33,269 nucleotides of DNA from positions 1-33,269 of the forward strand of contig CAIWRB010000273.1 of assembly GCA_903914955.1 (NCBI GenBank), in the 5' to 3' direction. Of this stretch, positions 15,429-23,075 are shown piece by piece (within the stretch, counting starts at the first letter, position 1; each line of letters starts with the position of its first letter). The notes under the pieces are model-generated. The model was not told the origin of the DNA. It was given only the letters and a program-made list of their open reading frames with translations, and did no database searches. The stretch comes from an uncultured Chloroflexota bacterium (GTDB lineage: Bacteria > Chloroflexota > Anaerolineae > Anaerolineales > Villigracilaceae). The position numbers and the translations under genes were made by a program.

Positions 15429-16400
15429 TTATCTTGCAAGTCTCAATTTTTGTCTTACAAATGCTGCTTGGAATATTTTATTAAAGAAACCTTTATATCC
15501 CTCTACGTCGTATAAAATCATATAATCCGCCGGGCCATATTCCTCCGGCTTGAACATGATGCCGCCATTTGGATTAATCTCCAGTATAAACAGTTCACCT
15601 TGATCGTTCATGCGGATATCGCAACGCCCATAGCCTGAACAACCCATAGCGAGATACATTTTCTTTGAAATATCATGCAAACGTGAAGTTAGCTGCGGGT
15701 CAACCACTTTTTTGAAATCAAAAGGCGCGTTGTAATTCCACTTGACATCCACATGCCAAAACTCTTCATTTGGAGGAAATATCAACTCTGCAGGCGGGTA
15801 TGCAAATGGCTGGCTCAAGTCATTAGCATTGTCCACAATAAGCACGTTATATTCCTTGCCAACAATGAATTCTTCCATGCGCGCTGCGCCAAACTGCGAA
15901 CAGATCCGATCTACCTGAGTTCGGACTTGTTCCAACGTATCTGCCCGCGAGTCTTTGGTCATGCCAGTACTTCCATAACTTTTCGGATGCTTAACCATGA
16001 TGGGATAGCGTAAATTAATGACTAATTTTTCAGCTTCTTCAACATTTTTTACATGATAACCTTTTACAAAATTGATGCTATTTGCCTCTGCGGTGAACTG
16101 CATCTCCTCCCGTGTTGGATCAAAACAATTCGAATCCGCTCCAGTAAAAGACAAGTCCAGTTCTTCCAAAGCATTAACGACTTCTATCGCTTGGTACCCA
16201 CTCACCGAATCTTCCTCATCTTCGAATTCATATCCTTCACAAATATTAAGGAATACATCGAATTCATTTTTTTTTGCCAATGCGCCAATTTTTTCCCGGA
16301 CTGGTGCAGTCAAAGTTATCAATTTCCAGTCGAAATCTTTTATATACGGAGCGGGGTCGAAATCTGAAATCTCTTCATCTGAAAGAATACAAACTCGCAT
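15429..16400 (-). CDS. ATP-grasp ligase, D-alanine-D-alanine ligase-like
   Basis: This 323-residue protein has the D-Ala-D-Ala ligase layout. The N-terminal domain carries LNICEGYE (51-58). The ATP-grasp domain has the phosphate-binding loop VKHPKSYGSTGM (136-147) and an EEFIVGKEYNV strand (176-185). Metal-binding residues near the C-terminus include D261 in GYGRCDIR and E274 and N276 in ILEINPNGG. Such enzymes make an amide bond between an acyl phosphate and an amine. A true Ddl role is possible, but divergence from canonical Ddl at the substrate loops and the lack of mur neighbours make another peptide-forming role equally likely. AGAGGT before ATG 16400 supports the start. The gene lies between two terminator-like hairpins, so it is probably transcribed alone. 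Confidence 0.8.
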   Translation of the reverse strand: MRVCILSDEEISDFDPAPYIKDFDWKLITLTAPVREKIGALAKKNEFDVFLNICEGYEFEDEEDSVSGYQAIEVVNALEELDLSFTGADSNCFDPTREEMQFTAEANSINFVKGYHVKNVEEAEKLVINLRYPIMVKHPKSYGSTGMTKDSRADTLEQVRTQVDRICSQFGAARMEEFIVGKEYNVLIVDNANDLSQPFAYPPAELIFPPNEEFWHVDVKWNYNAPFDFKKVVDPQLTSRLHDISKKMYLAMGCSGYGRCDIRMNDQGELFILEINPNGGIMFKPEEYGPADYMILYDVEGYKGFFNKIFQAAFVRQKLRLAR

Positions 16401-16452
16401 GGTCTACCTCTTTATTGTTTTGGGTATTATCATATAATATTTTTATATAAAA

Positions 16453-16480
16453 CAAAAAAAGAGCAGCGCCGAACTGCTCC
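16453..16480 (-). terminator. Rho-independent terminator of the SIS-domain gene
   Basis: On the minus strand GAGCAG-TTCGGCG-CTGCTC (16479-16461) is a perfect 6-bp GC-rich stem followed by TTTTTTTGTTTT. It lies 18 bases after the stop codon of the SIS gene and upstream of the ATP-grasp gene. It separates the two genes into different transcripts. Confidence 0.88.
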
Positions 16481-16497
16481 TTAAAAAACTGAAGGCA

Positions 16498-17535
16498 TTA
16501 TTTTGTCCGCGTCACCTTGCGGATACTGCGCGGTTGTTCGGCATTTAATCCTTTTGCCAATGTTAGATGATAGGCAAACAATTGCGCGGGGAGAATACTT
16601 ACCAGTGGAGATAACCACTCGGGCACCTCCGAAGGAATGGTCACGGGTGTTTGAGCCGTCGCCAACGCTCTTTTGTCATTCGAGATCACAACGAGTTCTG
16701 CTGAAAAATCTTTGCGAAGTCTTTTCAACATTTGAAGCATGGAATCAAACACCCTCCCTTTTGGCGCGACGGCCATAACTGGAAAACCCCTCTCCACCAA
16801 CGCAATAGGTCCGTGCGCAAAATCGGCGGAGGAATATGGCTCGGCTTTCACGTAGGATAACTCTTTTAATTTTAACGCCCATTCAAACGCGGTGGCATAA
16901 TTAAATCCACGCCCAAGCACAATGGTTTGATCCATATAGCGATAGCGCTGTGCGACTTCTGCAATAAATTCATTTTGCCTCAAGACTTCCTTCATCCAGT
17001 TAATAGTTTTGGTTAGGTCTTCCCAATATTTTTTATTTCCGTTTAGTGCCGCTGAGAGCATCGCTATTGACATCAACTCGGTGGTATAAGTTTTGGTCGC
17101 GGCCACGGCTTTTTCAGCTCCCGCATTAATATCCAATAGAAAATCTGCGCTGTGTGCGAGTGGAGACTTTGACTCATTCGTGATCGCAAGCGTTAAACAA
17201 TTTTGCCGCCTGCCCTCCTCCAGCACGCTGACAATATCAGGAGACTGCCCCGATTGTGAAATGCCAATGACCAGCGCGTTCTTCAATTTTGGTGGCTGTT
17301 TGTAATATGTAAAAAGAGACGGGGTCGCGAGCGCAAGTGGAAGTCCATTCAGGGCACCCAGAAGATAATTTGCATAGCGCCCAGCGTTATCAGATGTACC
17401 GCGTGCCGCGAGAAAAACATATTGAATTTCACGTTTATGGATGGCGGCAACGATCTGCCCTACAGTTTTTTTCTGTGAACTAAGCAGTGCTCTAATACGT
17501 TCAGGCTGTTCGGCGATCTCAGAATAAATAGTCAT
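16498..17535 (-). CDS. SIS-domain sugar-phosphate isomerase/deaminase (NagB-II/GlmS-like)
   Basis: This 345-residue protein has two SIS domains and no N-terminal glutaminase domain, so it is not full GlmS. Key segments are ARGTSDNAG (44-52), GISQSGQSPD (91-100), ATKTYTTE (146-153) and KELSYVKAEPYSSADFAHGP (224-243), which form the sugar-phosphate pocket. The tail NAEQPRSIRKVTRT is like the GlmS C-terminal NPDRPRNL-V-KSVT segment. It is predicted to deaminate or isomerise an amino-sugar phosphate such as glucosamine-6-phosphate. There is no Shine-Dalgarno; TAAAAT lies six bases before ATG 17535, so a leaderless mRNA is possible. It is divergent from the metal-responsive repressor gene and may share its operator region. 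Confidence 0.85.
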   Translation of the reverse strand: MTIYSEIAEQPERIRALLSSQKKTVGQIVAAIHKREIQYVFLAARGTSDNAGRYANYLLGALNGLPLALATPSLFTYYKQPPKLKNALVIGISQSGQSPDIVSVLEEGRRQNCLTLAITNESKSPLAHSADFLLDINAGAEKAVAATKTYTTELMSIAMLSAALNGNKKYWEDLTKTINWMKEVLRQNEFIAEVAQRYRYMDQTIVLGRGFNYATAFEWALKLKELSYVKAEPYSSADFAHGPIALVERGFPVMAVAPKGRVFDSMLQMLKRLRKDFSAELVVISNDKRALATAQTPVTIPSEVPEWLSPLVSILPAQLFAYHLTLAKGLNAEQPRSIRKVTRTK

Positions 17536-17551
17536 AAGTCTATTTTACACC

Positions 17552-17580
17552 TTGACTCAAACCTTAATGATGGCTACAAT
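17552..17580 (+). promoter_or_regulatory. Sigma-70 promoter of the DtxR/MntR-type repressor gene
   Basis: TTGACT (17552-17557) and TACAAT (17575-17580) are separated by exactly 17 bases, an almost ideal vegetative promoter. The predicted start near 17587 lies inside the palindromic operator at 17579-17602, so bound repressor would block initiation. Confidence 0.85.
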
Positions 17581-17602
17581 AATTTAGGTTCACCTAAATT
17601 AT
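17579..17602. promoter_or_regulatory. Palindromic DtxR/MntR-type operator
   Basis: Half-sites ATAATTTAGGT (17579-17589) and ACCTAAATTAT (17592-17602) are perfect 11-bp inverted repeats around TC. The TTAGGT-ACCTAA core matches the half-sites of known DtxR/IdeR-family operators. It overlaps the -10 end and start point of the repressor gene's promoter, implying metal-dependent autorepression and control of the downstream Nramp gene. The minus-strand SIS gene starts 44 bases away and could also be affected. Confidence 0.88.
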
Positions 17603-17649
17603 ATTTTACCATTAATAAAATTTTAACTTCCATAATATAAAGGAACAAC

Positions 17650-18321
17650 ATGCCTGAAATCCTGACCCAATCCATTCAAGATTATCTCAAGCATATTTAT
17701 AAACTCAATGAAAATGGCGATGCTGCCAGCACGAACGATCTTGCGACGCGTCTCAACATTGCACCTGCCTCGGTGACTGGCATGTTGCAAAAATTAGCAA
17801 ATTCCAAACCTGCGTTGGTTCTTTACAAAAAACACCAAGGCGCCACTCTCACAAAACCCGGCGAGAAAGCCGCACTTGAGGTGATCCGCCATCACCGCCT
17901 GCTTGAAACTTTTCTCGTCACCACACTCGGTTATTCATGGGATGAAGTCCATTCCGAAGCGGACAAACTCGAGCATGTGATTTCGGAAGATTTTGAAGCG
18001 CGCATAGCGAAAGCATTAGGAAATCCGAGTCGTGACCCGCATGGTGAATTAATTCCAACCGCGGATCTGGTTATGCCTTCCGATGAATCACGCCCTCTCG
18101 CCTCATTGCGAACCGATGAAGCTGCAACTGTCAAACGAGTATCAGACGATGACCCGGCATTACTCCGCCATCTGCGAGAGATCGGCGTTGTACCTGAGGT
18201 GAAACTCACTATTAAAAATTATTCCGAGTTCGATGGTAATCTTACGATCAAAGTTGAAGGTCAAAAGTCAAATGTGGTACTTGGCAAAGAAGTTACGAGT
18301 AAGGTATTTGTGGATAAATAA
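17650..18321 (+). CDS. mntR: DtxR/MntR-family metal-dependent transcriptional repressor
   Basis: This 223-residue repressor has a winged-helix DNA-binding domain (about 5-70; recognition helix near APASVTGMLQKLA). A metal-binding/dimerisation domain follows (75-140), then a C-terminal SH3-like FeoA domain (about 148-222). Metal residues aligned to DtxR/MntR are D11, H82, D105, E108 and H109 (DKLEH). The position of DtxR Cys102 is Asp here, closer to the acidic ligand of Mn-sensing MntR. The neighbouring Nramp transporter gene and the operator in its own promoter suggest control of manganese or iron uptake. Which metal is sensed is inferred, so the symbol is provisional. AAAGGA precedes ATG 17650. 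Confidence 0.88.
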   Translation: MPEILTQSIQDYLKHIYKLNENGDAASTNDLATRLNIAPASVTGMLQKLANSKPALVLYKKHQGATLTKPGEKAALEVIRHHRLLETFLVTTLGYSWDEVHSEADKLEHVISEDFEARIAKALGNPSRDPHGELIPTADLVMPSDESRPLASLRTDEAATVKRVSDDDPALLRHLREIGVVPEVKLTIKNYSEFDGNLTIKVEGQKSNVVLGKEVTSKVFVDK

Positions 18322-18335
18322 AGAAAAGACGTTTC

Positions 18336-18520
18336 TAATCCTGTCCTTTGCAGTTATCGCAGACAGCTGGTTCATTGCCACGATGGCAATCGTCGCATTC
18401 ATCCTGCTTGCAATTAGACTACCAGACGAGGAAGCTCATCTCATCGAAAAATTTGGTGATGAATATCGCGTTTACATGAAATCCACGGGCGCATTCCTGC
18501 CCCATTTTGAAAAGAGATAA
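18336..18520 (+). pseudogene. 5'-truncated isoprenylcysteine carboxyl methyltransferase-like fragment
   Basis: The reading frame here encodes one hydrophobic helix followed by AIRLPDEEAHLIEKFGDEYR and a MKSTGAFLPHF tail. This is the characteristic C-terminal end of bacterial ICMT-family membrane methyltransferases, which are normally about 150-200 residues with several helices. Only about the last 60 residues remain. Upstream, the frame runs out of phase into the repressor gene, so no N-terminal part exists. It sits between the repressor and the Nramp gene in the same direction. The only in-frame ATG (18385) would give a 45-residue peptide. I read it as a gene remnant left by a deletion; a short functional peptide cannot be excluded. 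Confidence 0.7.
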
Positions 18521-18526
18521 TCCAGT

Positions 18527-19837
18527 ATGGCAAAAATCAAAAATACAACAGTACAAGTGCGTAAAGATGATGTCAACACGCTGCACTCGGCCAACGAGAT
18601 ATTAAAGGGCACAAGTAAAAAGGGTTTTTTTGCCCGCCTACTCCCCTTTATGGGACCAGCCTTCGTAGCCTCAGTGGCGTATGTTGACCCTGGTAATTTT
18701 GCAACAAATATTCAAGGCGGCGCCCAATTCGGTTACATGCTCTTATGGGTAATCACAGCTAGTAACTTGATGGCAATGCTCATTCAAACACTATCCGCTA
18801 AATTGGGAATTGCAACGGGCAAAAATCTGGCAGAACTTTGCCGTGAACATTTTCCGAAATGGGTTTCTGTCAGTATGTGGGTACTAATGGAACTGGTGGC
18901 AATGGCAACCGATCTGGCTGAATTTCTTGGAGCCGCACTTGGATTTAACCTGCTTTTCCATATTCCCTTGTTTGCGGCAGCCTTGCTGACAGCCTTTACA
19001 ACTTTCATCATCCTCGGTCTGGAGCGAAGAGGGTTTCGCCCCCTCGAAGCAGTCATCACGGCCTTGGTCGGAGTGATCGCGTTTTGTTACATCATCGAAA
19101 CGTTCCTGGATCGTCCGGATATTTCACAAGTTTTTTTTCATGCCTTTGTGCCACAATTTTCAGGCGTGGAGAGCGTACTTCTTGCAACCGGGATCCTGGG
19201 TGCAACTGTGATGCCGCATGTTATCTTCCTGCATTCATCGCTCACCCAAAATCGAATCCCTACAAAAAACGACGGCGAACTCAAGAAGTTATTTCGCTTC
19301 CAATTGTTTGACGTGACGATAGCCATGGGACTGGCGGGTCTGGTAAATGGCGCAATGCTAATCATGGCATCATCTACATTTCACGCTCAAGGACTGCAGA
19401 ATGTCGGCTCGATCGAGGAGGCGTATCGAACTCTAACGCCTTTGCTGGGTTCGGCGGCAAGCACCGTGTTCGCCATCTCCCTGCTCGCGTCCGGCTTGTC
19501 ATCTTCTACAGTCGGCACAATGGCAGGACAGGTCATAATGCAGGGTTTTATTCATCGCAGTATTCCAGTTTGGGTAAGGCGCGCCTTTACCATGGGTCCA
19601 CCACTTATTGTCATTGCGCTCGGACTCAACCCAACGCGCACTCTCGTGCTCAGCCAGGTTGTACTAAGTTTTGGCCTGCCGTTTGCAATCATTCCACTCG
19701 TCATGTTTACAAGACGCAAAGATGTAATGGGAATATTAGTTAACCATAAAATAACCACTATAATAGCCAGCATGGTAACAGCCTTGATCGTATCCCTAAA
19801 TCTATTCCTGCTTTATCAACTCACATTCGGTGGATAA
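18527..19837 (+). CDS. mntH: Nramp-family divalent metal transporter (MntH-like)
   Basis: This 436-residue integral membrane protein imports Mn2+ or Fe2+ with protons. The two metal-binding signatures are present: DPGN in helix 1 (54-57) and MPH in helix 6 (229-231). About 11 helices are expected (first near 40-60, last near 408-432), and the family's conserved AGLVNGAMLIMAS and SGLSSSTVGTMAGQV segments are visible. An N-terminal extension of about 35 polar residues precedes helix 1. It is downstream of the metal-responsive repressor with its own operator, so repression by metal is likely. The stop overlaps an upstream alternative start of the next gene. Confidence 0.92.
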   Translation: MAKIKNTTVQVRKDDVNTLHSANEILKGTSKKGFFARLLPFMGPAFVASVAYVDPGNFATNIQGGAQFGYMLLWVITASNLMAMLIQTLSAKLGIATGKNLAELCREHFPKWVSVSMWVLMELVAMATDLAEFLGAALGFNLLFHIPLFAAALLTAFTTFIILGLERRGFRPLEAVITALVGVIAFCYIIETFLDRPDISQVFFHAFVPQFSGVESVLLATGILGATVMPHVIFLHSSLTQNRIPTKNDGELKKLFRFQLFDVTIAMGLAGLVNGAMLIMASSTFHAQGLQNVGSIEEAYRTLTPLLGSAASTVFAISLLASGLSSSTVGTMAGQVIMQGFIHRSIPVWVRRAFTMGPPLIVIALGLNPTRTLVLSQVVLSFGLPFAIIPLVMFTRRKDVMGILVNHKITTIIASMVTALIVSLNLFLLYQLTFGG

Positions 19838-19841
19838 ACCC

Positions 19842-20750
19842 ATGTTTAAACGTATTCTCGTTCCCCTCGATGGTTCGAATTTGGCAGAAGCAAGCCTGCC
19901 CGCCGCCGCATCACTTGCCGAAAAAATGAGTGCACCCGTTACCCTGCTACATGTCATTGAACAGAACGCACCGGAAACTGTCCATCACGAGCGGCATCTC
20001 ACACATCCGCAAGAAGCAGAAAGCTATCTTCAAGATTTGGCTGGGCAAACTTTTTCAGCAGTGGTCAAAGCCAATTGGCACGTCCACAGTTCACAGGTTA
20101 AGGATGTGACTGCCAGTATCGTCGAACACGCCGCCGAATTTGATCCAGGTCTGATCATCATGTGCGCGCATGGGCGCAGCGGTATCCGCAGTTTGATATT
20201 TGGCAGGATCGCAGAACAAGTTGTCGCAAAAGTGTCAACTCCATTACTTCTGCTTCAGCCTATGACTTCACAGCGAAATCCATTCCAACTACGCCGAATC
20301 CTGCTTCCACTAGACAGCGAATCAGTTCACGATGACAGTTTTTCGCTTGCGAAGATTCTGGCAAAAGCCTATGATGCAGAGCTATCCTTGTTATGCGTTA
20401 TTCCAACATTCAGCACCTTGCGTGGCGATGAAGCGGCGACTAGTACGATTTTGCCCGCTACAACCAACGCGCTTTTGGATATTAAAGAAGAACATGCCAA
20501 CGAGCATCTCCAGGAGCATCTGAGTGAATTAGCCGGCGAGGGGTTTCGCGCTTCAGCAGAGATAGCACGCGGTGACCCTACTCAAACCATCGTCAATGTT
20601 GCTGAACATAGCGGAGTGGACCTGATCGTGATGAGCACTCATCGCAGAGCAGGCATGGACGCATTCTGGGCGCGTAGTGTTACCCCCAACGTAGCGCGGC
20701 GAACGCGTATTCCCCTGTTAATTATTCCGTTACCGCCACGATCACAATAA
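19842..20750 (+). CDS. Universal stress protein with two UspA domains
   Basis: This 302-residue soluble protein has two UspA domains (about 1-143 and 148-300), each starting with the RILVPLDGS-like strand (RILVPLDGSNLAEAS; RILLPLDSESVHDDS). The nucleotide-binding motif is only partly kept. Domain 1 has AHGRSGIRSLIFGR, where the final Ser/Thr is Arg. Domain 2 has STHRRAGMDAFWARS, where the first Gly is Arg and the second is Ala. ATP binding in domain 2 is therefore doubtful. I prefer ATG 19842, with GGTGGA seven bases upstream; a GTG at 19830 overlapping the mntH end is possible. Tandem USPs next to Nramp transporters occur in other bacteria; here it is probably co-transcribed with mntH. Confidence 0.88.
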   Translation: MFKRILVPLDGSNLAEASLPAAASLAEKMSAPVTLLHVIEQNAPETVHHERHLTHPQEAESYLQDLAGQTFSAVVKANWHVHSSQVKDVTASIVEHAAEFDPGLIIMCAHGRSGIRSLIFGRIAEQVVAKVSTPLLLLQPMTSQRNPFQLRRILLPLDSESVHDDSFSLAKILAKAYDAELSLLCVIPTFSTLRGDEAATSTILPATTNALLDIKEEHANEHLQEHLSELAGEGFRASAEIARGDPTQTIVNVAEHSGVDLIVMSTHRRAGMDAFWARSVTPNVARRTRIPLLIIPLPPRSQ

Positions 20751-20791
20751 ACTTTATGCCAAGGTTATTAGGTTGGGTTTACAATTAGCAA

Positions 20792-21736
20792 ATGTCTGAT
20801 AATCATACCCACTTGCATTTGGATAATATAACTTCTCAAACCACAAAAAGACTCGCGCTATCACTCGGATTAACAGCTGCGTTTGTGATCGTCGAGATTG
20901 TCGCGGGGATTTTTGGAAACAGCTTGGCGCTCCTCACCGACGCTGCGCACAACTTTACAGATGTGATCGCTCTCGGTTTAAGTTGGTATGCGATAAAACT
21001 TGCCACACAACCTGCTCATGCAGGTAAGACTTTCGGCTATCATCGCGCGGGAATTTTAGTAGCGTTGATAAATTCCACAACTTTGATTTTGATTGCAATG
21101 GGGATTTTCTATGAAGCATATCATCGCTTCCTCTCTCCGCCCGAGGTTAATTCAGCGATTCTGATAATCGTAGGCACTTTGGCATTTCTGATCAATGCGG
21201 GCACTGCATGGCTGGTCAAAAGCGGAAGCGAACATGATCTAAACCTGCGCAGCACATTCCTGCATTTGATGGGCGACGTACTATCCACGATCGGCGCGGT
21301 CATCGCCGGATTTATCATCGCGTTTACAAATTGGAACTGGCTTGATCCGCTGGTGAGTGTGATGATCGGAGCATTTATTTTATGGAACGCATGGGGAATC
21401 TTGCGGCAGGCAACCAATATCCTACTTGAAAATGCCCCCGAAAGTTTTGACATAAACTCGATGGTTAGTGACCTGCTCAAGGTGGAAGGTGTGCGGGATG
21501 TTCACGATCTACACGTCTGGAGCATCAATGAAAATCTGCGTGCGCTCTCCGCCCACATCATCACAGATGATGTACTGGTCAGCGCGGGGCTGCCAATTCA
21601 ACGTGACCTGAATGAAATTCTGGCACACAAGTACAACATCCGCCACGCGACGCTGCAACTGGAATGTGAATGTATCGGACAAAATATTCTATATTGCGAT
21701 ATTCATGAAGTAACTCATACTCACGGGATCGCATAA
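20792..21736 (+). CDS. Cation diffusion facilitator (CDF) metal exporter, CzcD/ZitB-like
   Basis: This 314-residue membrane protein has six helices and a C-terminal cytoplasmic domain (about 215-300), and exports divalent metal, most likely Zn2+, by proton antiport. The transport site shows the HxxxD pair in helix 2 (DAAHNFTD, H53 and D57) and in helix 5 (HLMGD). The HxxxD form is typical of the Zn-transporting group. A His-rich N-terminus (DNHTHLHLD) and a C-terminal Cys/His tail (ECECIG, HEVTHTHG) could help bind metal. No ribosome site is seen; TACAAT (20780-20785) lies six bases before ATG 20792, suggesting a leaderless transcript separate from the mntH operon. Confidence 0.9.
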   Translation: MSDNHTHLHLDNITSQTTKRLALSLGLTAAFVIVEIVAGIFGNSLALLTDAAHNFTDVIALGLSWYAIKLATQPAHAGKTFGYHRAGILVALINSTTLILIAMGIFYEAYHRFLSPPEVNSAILIIVGTLAFLINAGTAWLVKSGSEHDLNLRSTFLHLMGDVLSTIGAVIAGFIIAFTNWNWLDPLVSVMIGAFILWNAWGILRQATNILLENAPESFDINSMVSDLLKVEGVRDVHDLHVWSINENLRALSAHIITDDVLVSAGLPIQRDLNEILAHKYNIRHATLQLECECIGQNILYCDIHEVTHTHGIA

Positions 21737-21783
21737 GTACTTTTATAAAAAAACTTGTTTTTCTTCTTACTTTAGTAACAAAT

Positions 21784-22410
21784 TTACCGGCCGCGTAAAA
21801 ACGAAATCAGTGCACCTAAGGCTCCAATAAAACCGAAACCAAAGATCAATAATCCGACAGGCATACGGTCAATTGCCGAAGTATCCGCGTTAAATTTTGT
21901 TATGACCAGTGCTGCCGGCGGAGTGAAAGTTGGTAAACGGGTTGGAATGACAGGCGAGCTAAATGCCGCCAGCAAGGTTGGGTCTATATCGAAAATCAGC
22001 GTTGCCGCAGGGGTTGGCGTAGGCGGCGAAACCAACGCGGGTAATGACCCCGTCTTTACGATCTTCACAAAAGGTGCATAAACCCATGCAACAGAATTTG
22101 TTACTCCGGGATAATAGATCTGTATATAAGTTTTATCTTCTGAGTAGCCGTAAGCCGGCACCTCTTGTCCAGCCAGCAACACTCCGATCGCTGGGTATAA
22201 AAATTCGCTTGGACCTGAATACACATTGATCTGAAGCAGGTCAAGGAAAACACCAACAACCGGCCCGGAAGGTGTGCCTGTAACCGTTGGAATGGAACCT
22301 GTCGGCTGTTGAGCCAACGCAGAAGAATATGGGGAAAAGTCCGTAAGTATCAAGCCTATGAACAGAATTAAAAGAAAAGTGATCGACTGTATGATTCGAG
22401 TGGAATTCAT
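21784..22410 (-). CDS. Envelope protein with SH3-like domain and C-terminal membrane anchor (paralog 2)
   Basis: This 208-residue protein has a signal peptide (about 1-33), then an SH3b-like domain (about 48-123: GVFLDLLQINVYSGPSEFLYPAIG, GQEVPAYGYSEDKTYIQIYYPG, AWVYAPFVKI). A Pro/Thr-rich linker (SPPTPTPAAT, PTRLPTFTPP) and a C-terminal membrane helix (about 183-204) ending in RGR complete it. It shares this whole layout, including PGxTN/PGAPY-WVY and IDPTLLAxF segments, with the gene just upstream (22415-23026), so the two are tandem paralogs. SH3b domains often bind cell-wall peptides; a cell-surface sensing or anchoring role is plausible but unproven. The start follows the paralog's stop by four bases. 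Confidence 0.78.
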   Translation of the reverse strand: MNSTRIIQSITFLLILFIGLILTDFSPYSSALAQQPTGSIPTVTGTPSGPVVGVFLDLLQINVYSGPSEFLYPAIGVLLAGQEVPAYGYSEDKTYIQIYYPGVTNSVAWVYAPFVKIVKTGSLPALVSPPTPTPAATLIFDIDPTLLAAFSSPVIPTRLPTFTPPAALVITKFNADTSAIDRMPVGLLIFGFGFIGALGALISFLRGR

Positions 22411-22414
22411 TGGA

Positions 22415-23026
22415 TTATCGACGTAAAATAACTGAGAGCAAAAAGCCGATCAATCCCAGAGTCGCGAGAGCGAGAATAATAACTGCCTTTGAAACAGAGC
22501 CACTGGAATTCGCAACTTGTGTTTCCATGTAAGGTGGGGCAACTAATGATGGGGGCGGCGTGAAAGTCGGCGGACGCGTATTTGTAGGAACAACAACAAA
22601 TTGCGCGGCGAGCGTGGGATCTATGGTGGCAGTCGCGGGCGGGATGGGAGTCGGGGGCGGTCCAGCAATTTGCAAGGTACCCGGAGAAACCTGTACCAGC
22701 GGGGAATATACCCAGCCTTGATCATAAGGCGCTCCTGGATATTCGATCTTGATCCAATCTCCGCCTGCAGATCTTCCCAAGGCTGGGGCAGTGTCACCGG
22801 GATATAAAATTCCAACCTTGGGATATATTATCGAACTCGGCCCCATGCGAACATTCGCAAACGGCTCATCAGAAAGAACAGTGATATACATCCCATGAGA
22901 TTGAGGATCAGGGGTATCTGTGGATTGCTGAGCCTGCACAAGGGTCGAAGTGAATGCGATTAATATCCAAACATCAAGGATATTAATGATGGCAAAAGCT
23001 AAAGGGTAAAACCATTTTCGTTTCAT
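22415..23026 (-). CDS. Envelope protein with SH3-like domain and C-terminal membrane anchor (paralog 1)
   Basis: This 203-residue protein starts with a signal peptide (about 1-32, ending in VQAQ). An SH3b-like domain follows (about 45-118: MYITVLSDEPFANVRMGPSSIIYPKVG, LYPGDTAPALGRSAGGDWIKIEYPG, GWVYSPLVQV). Then come a Pro/Thr linker (GPPPTPIPPATATIDPTLAAQF, RPPTFTPPPS) and a C-terminal helix (about 178-200) ending in LRR. It is the first of two tandem paralogs on the minus strand. The bitopic layout places the SH3 domain outside the cell. Function is unknown. No strong ribosome site precedes ATG 23026. The gene is divergent from the zinc-ribbon gene, with 49 bases between the starts. Confidence 0.78.
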   Translation of the reverse strand: MKRKWFYPLAFAIINILDVWILIAFTSTLVQAQQSTDTPDPQSHGMYITVLSDEPFANVRMGPSSIIYPKVGILYPGDTAPALGRSAGGDWIKIEYPGAPYDQGWVYSPLVQVSPGTLQIAGPPPTPIPPATATIDPTLAAQFVVVPTNTRPPTFTPPPSLVAPPYMETQVANSSGSVSKAVIILALATLGLIGFLLSVILRR

Positions 23027-23062
23027 TTTATAGTTACTCTTAAGGAGAATCGCAAAGGCGAT

Positions 23063-23068
23063 TATAAT
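23063..23068 (+). promoter_or_regulatory. -10 box of the zinc-ribbon protein gene
   Basis: TATAAT lies seven bases before ATG 23076. A weak -35 (TTAAGG, 23040-23045) lies 17 bases upstream. No Shine-Dalgarno is present between the box and the ATG, so transcription would begin at or next to the start codon. Confidence 0.5.
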
Positions 23069-23075
23069 CTAATTC

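Noticed and set aside
16053-16437. Long plus-strand frames antisense to the ATP-grasp gene
   Set aside because: They lie wholly opposite a well-supported coding region, lack ribosome sites and show no family resemblance; they are shadows of the real gene.
20769-20785. Possible DtxR-type half-site (TTAGGTT) at the CDF promoter
   Set aside because: Only one half matches the operator pattern; the expected inverted half is absent, so metal control of the CDF gene by this repressor is not supported.
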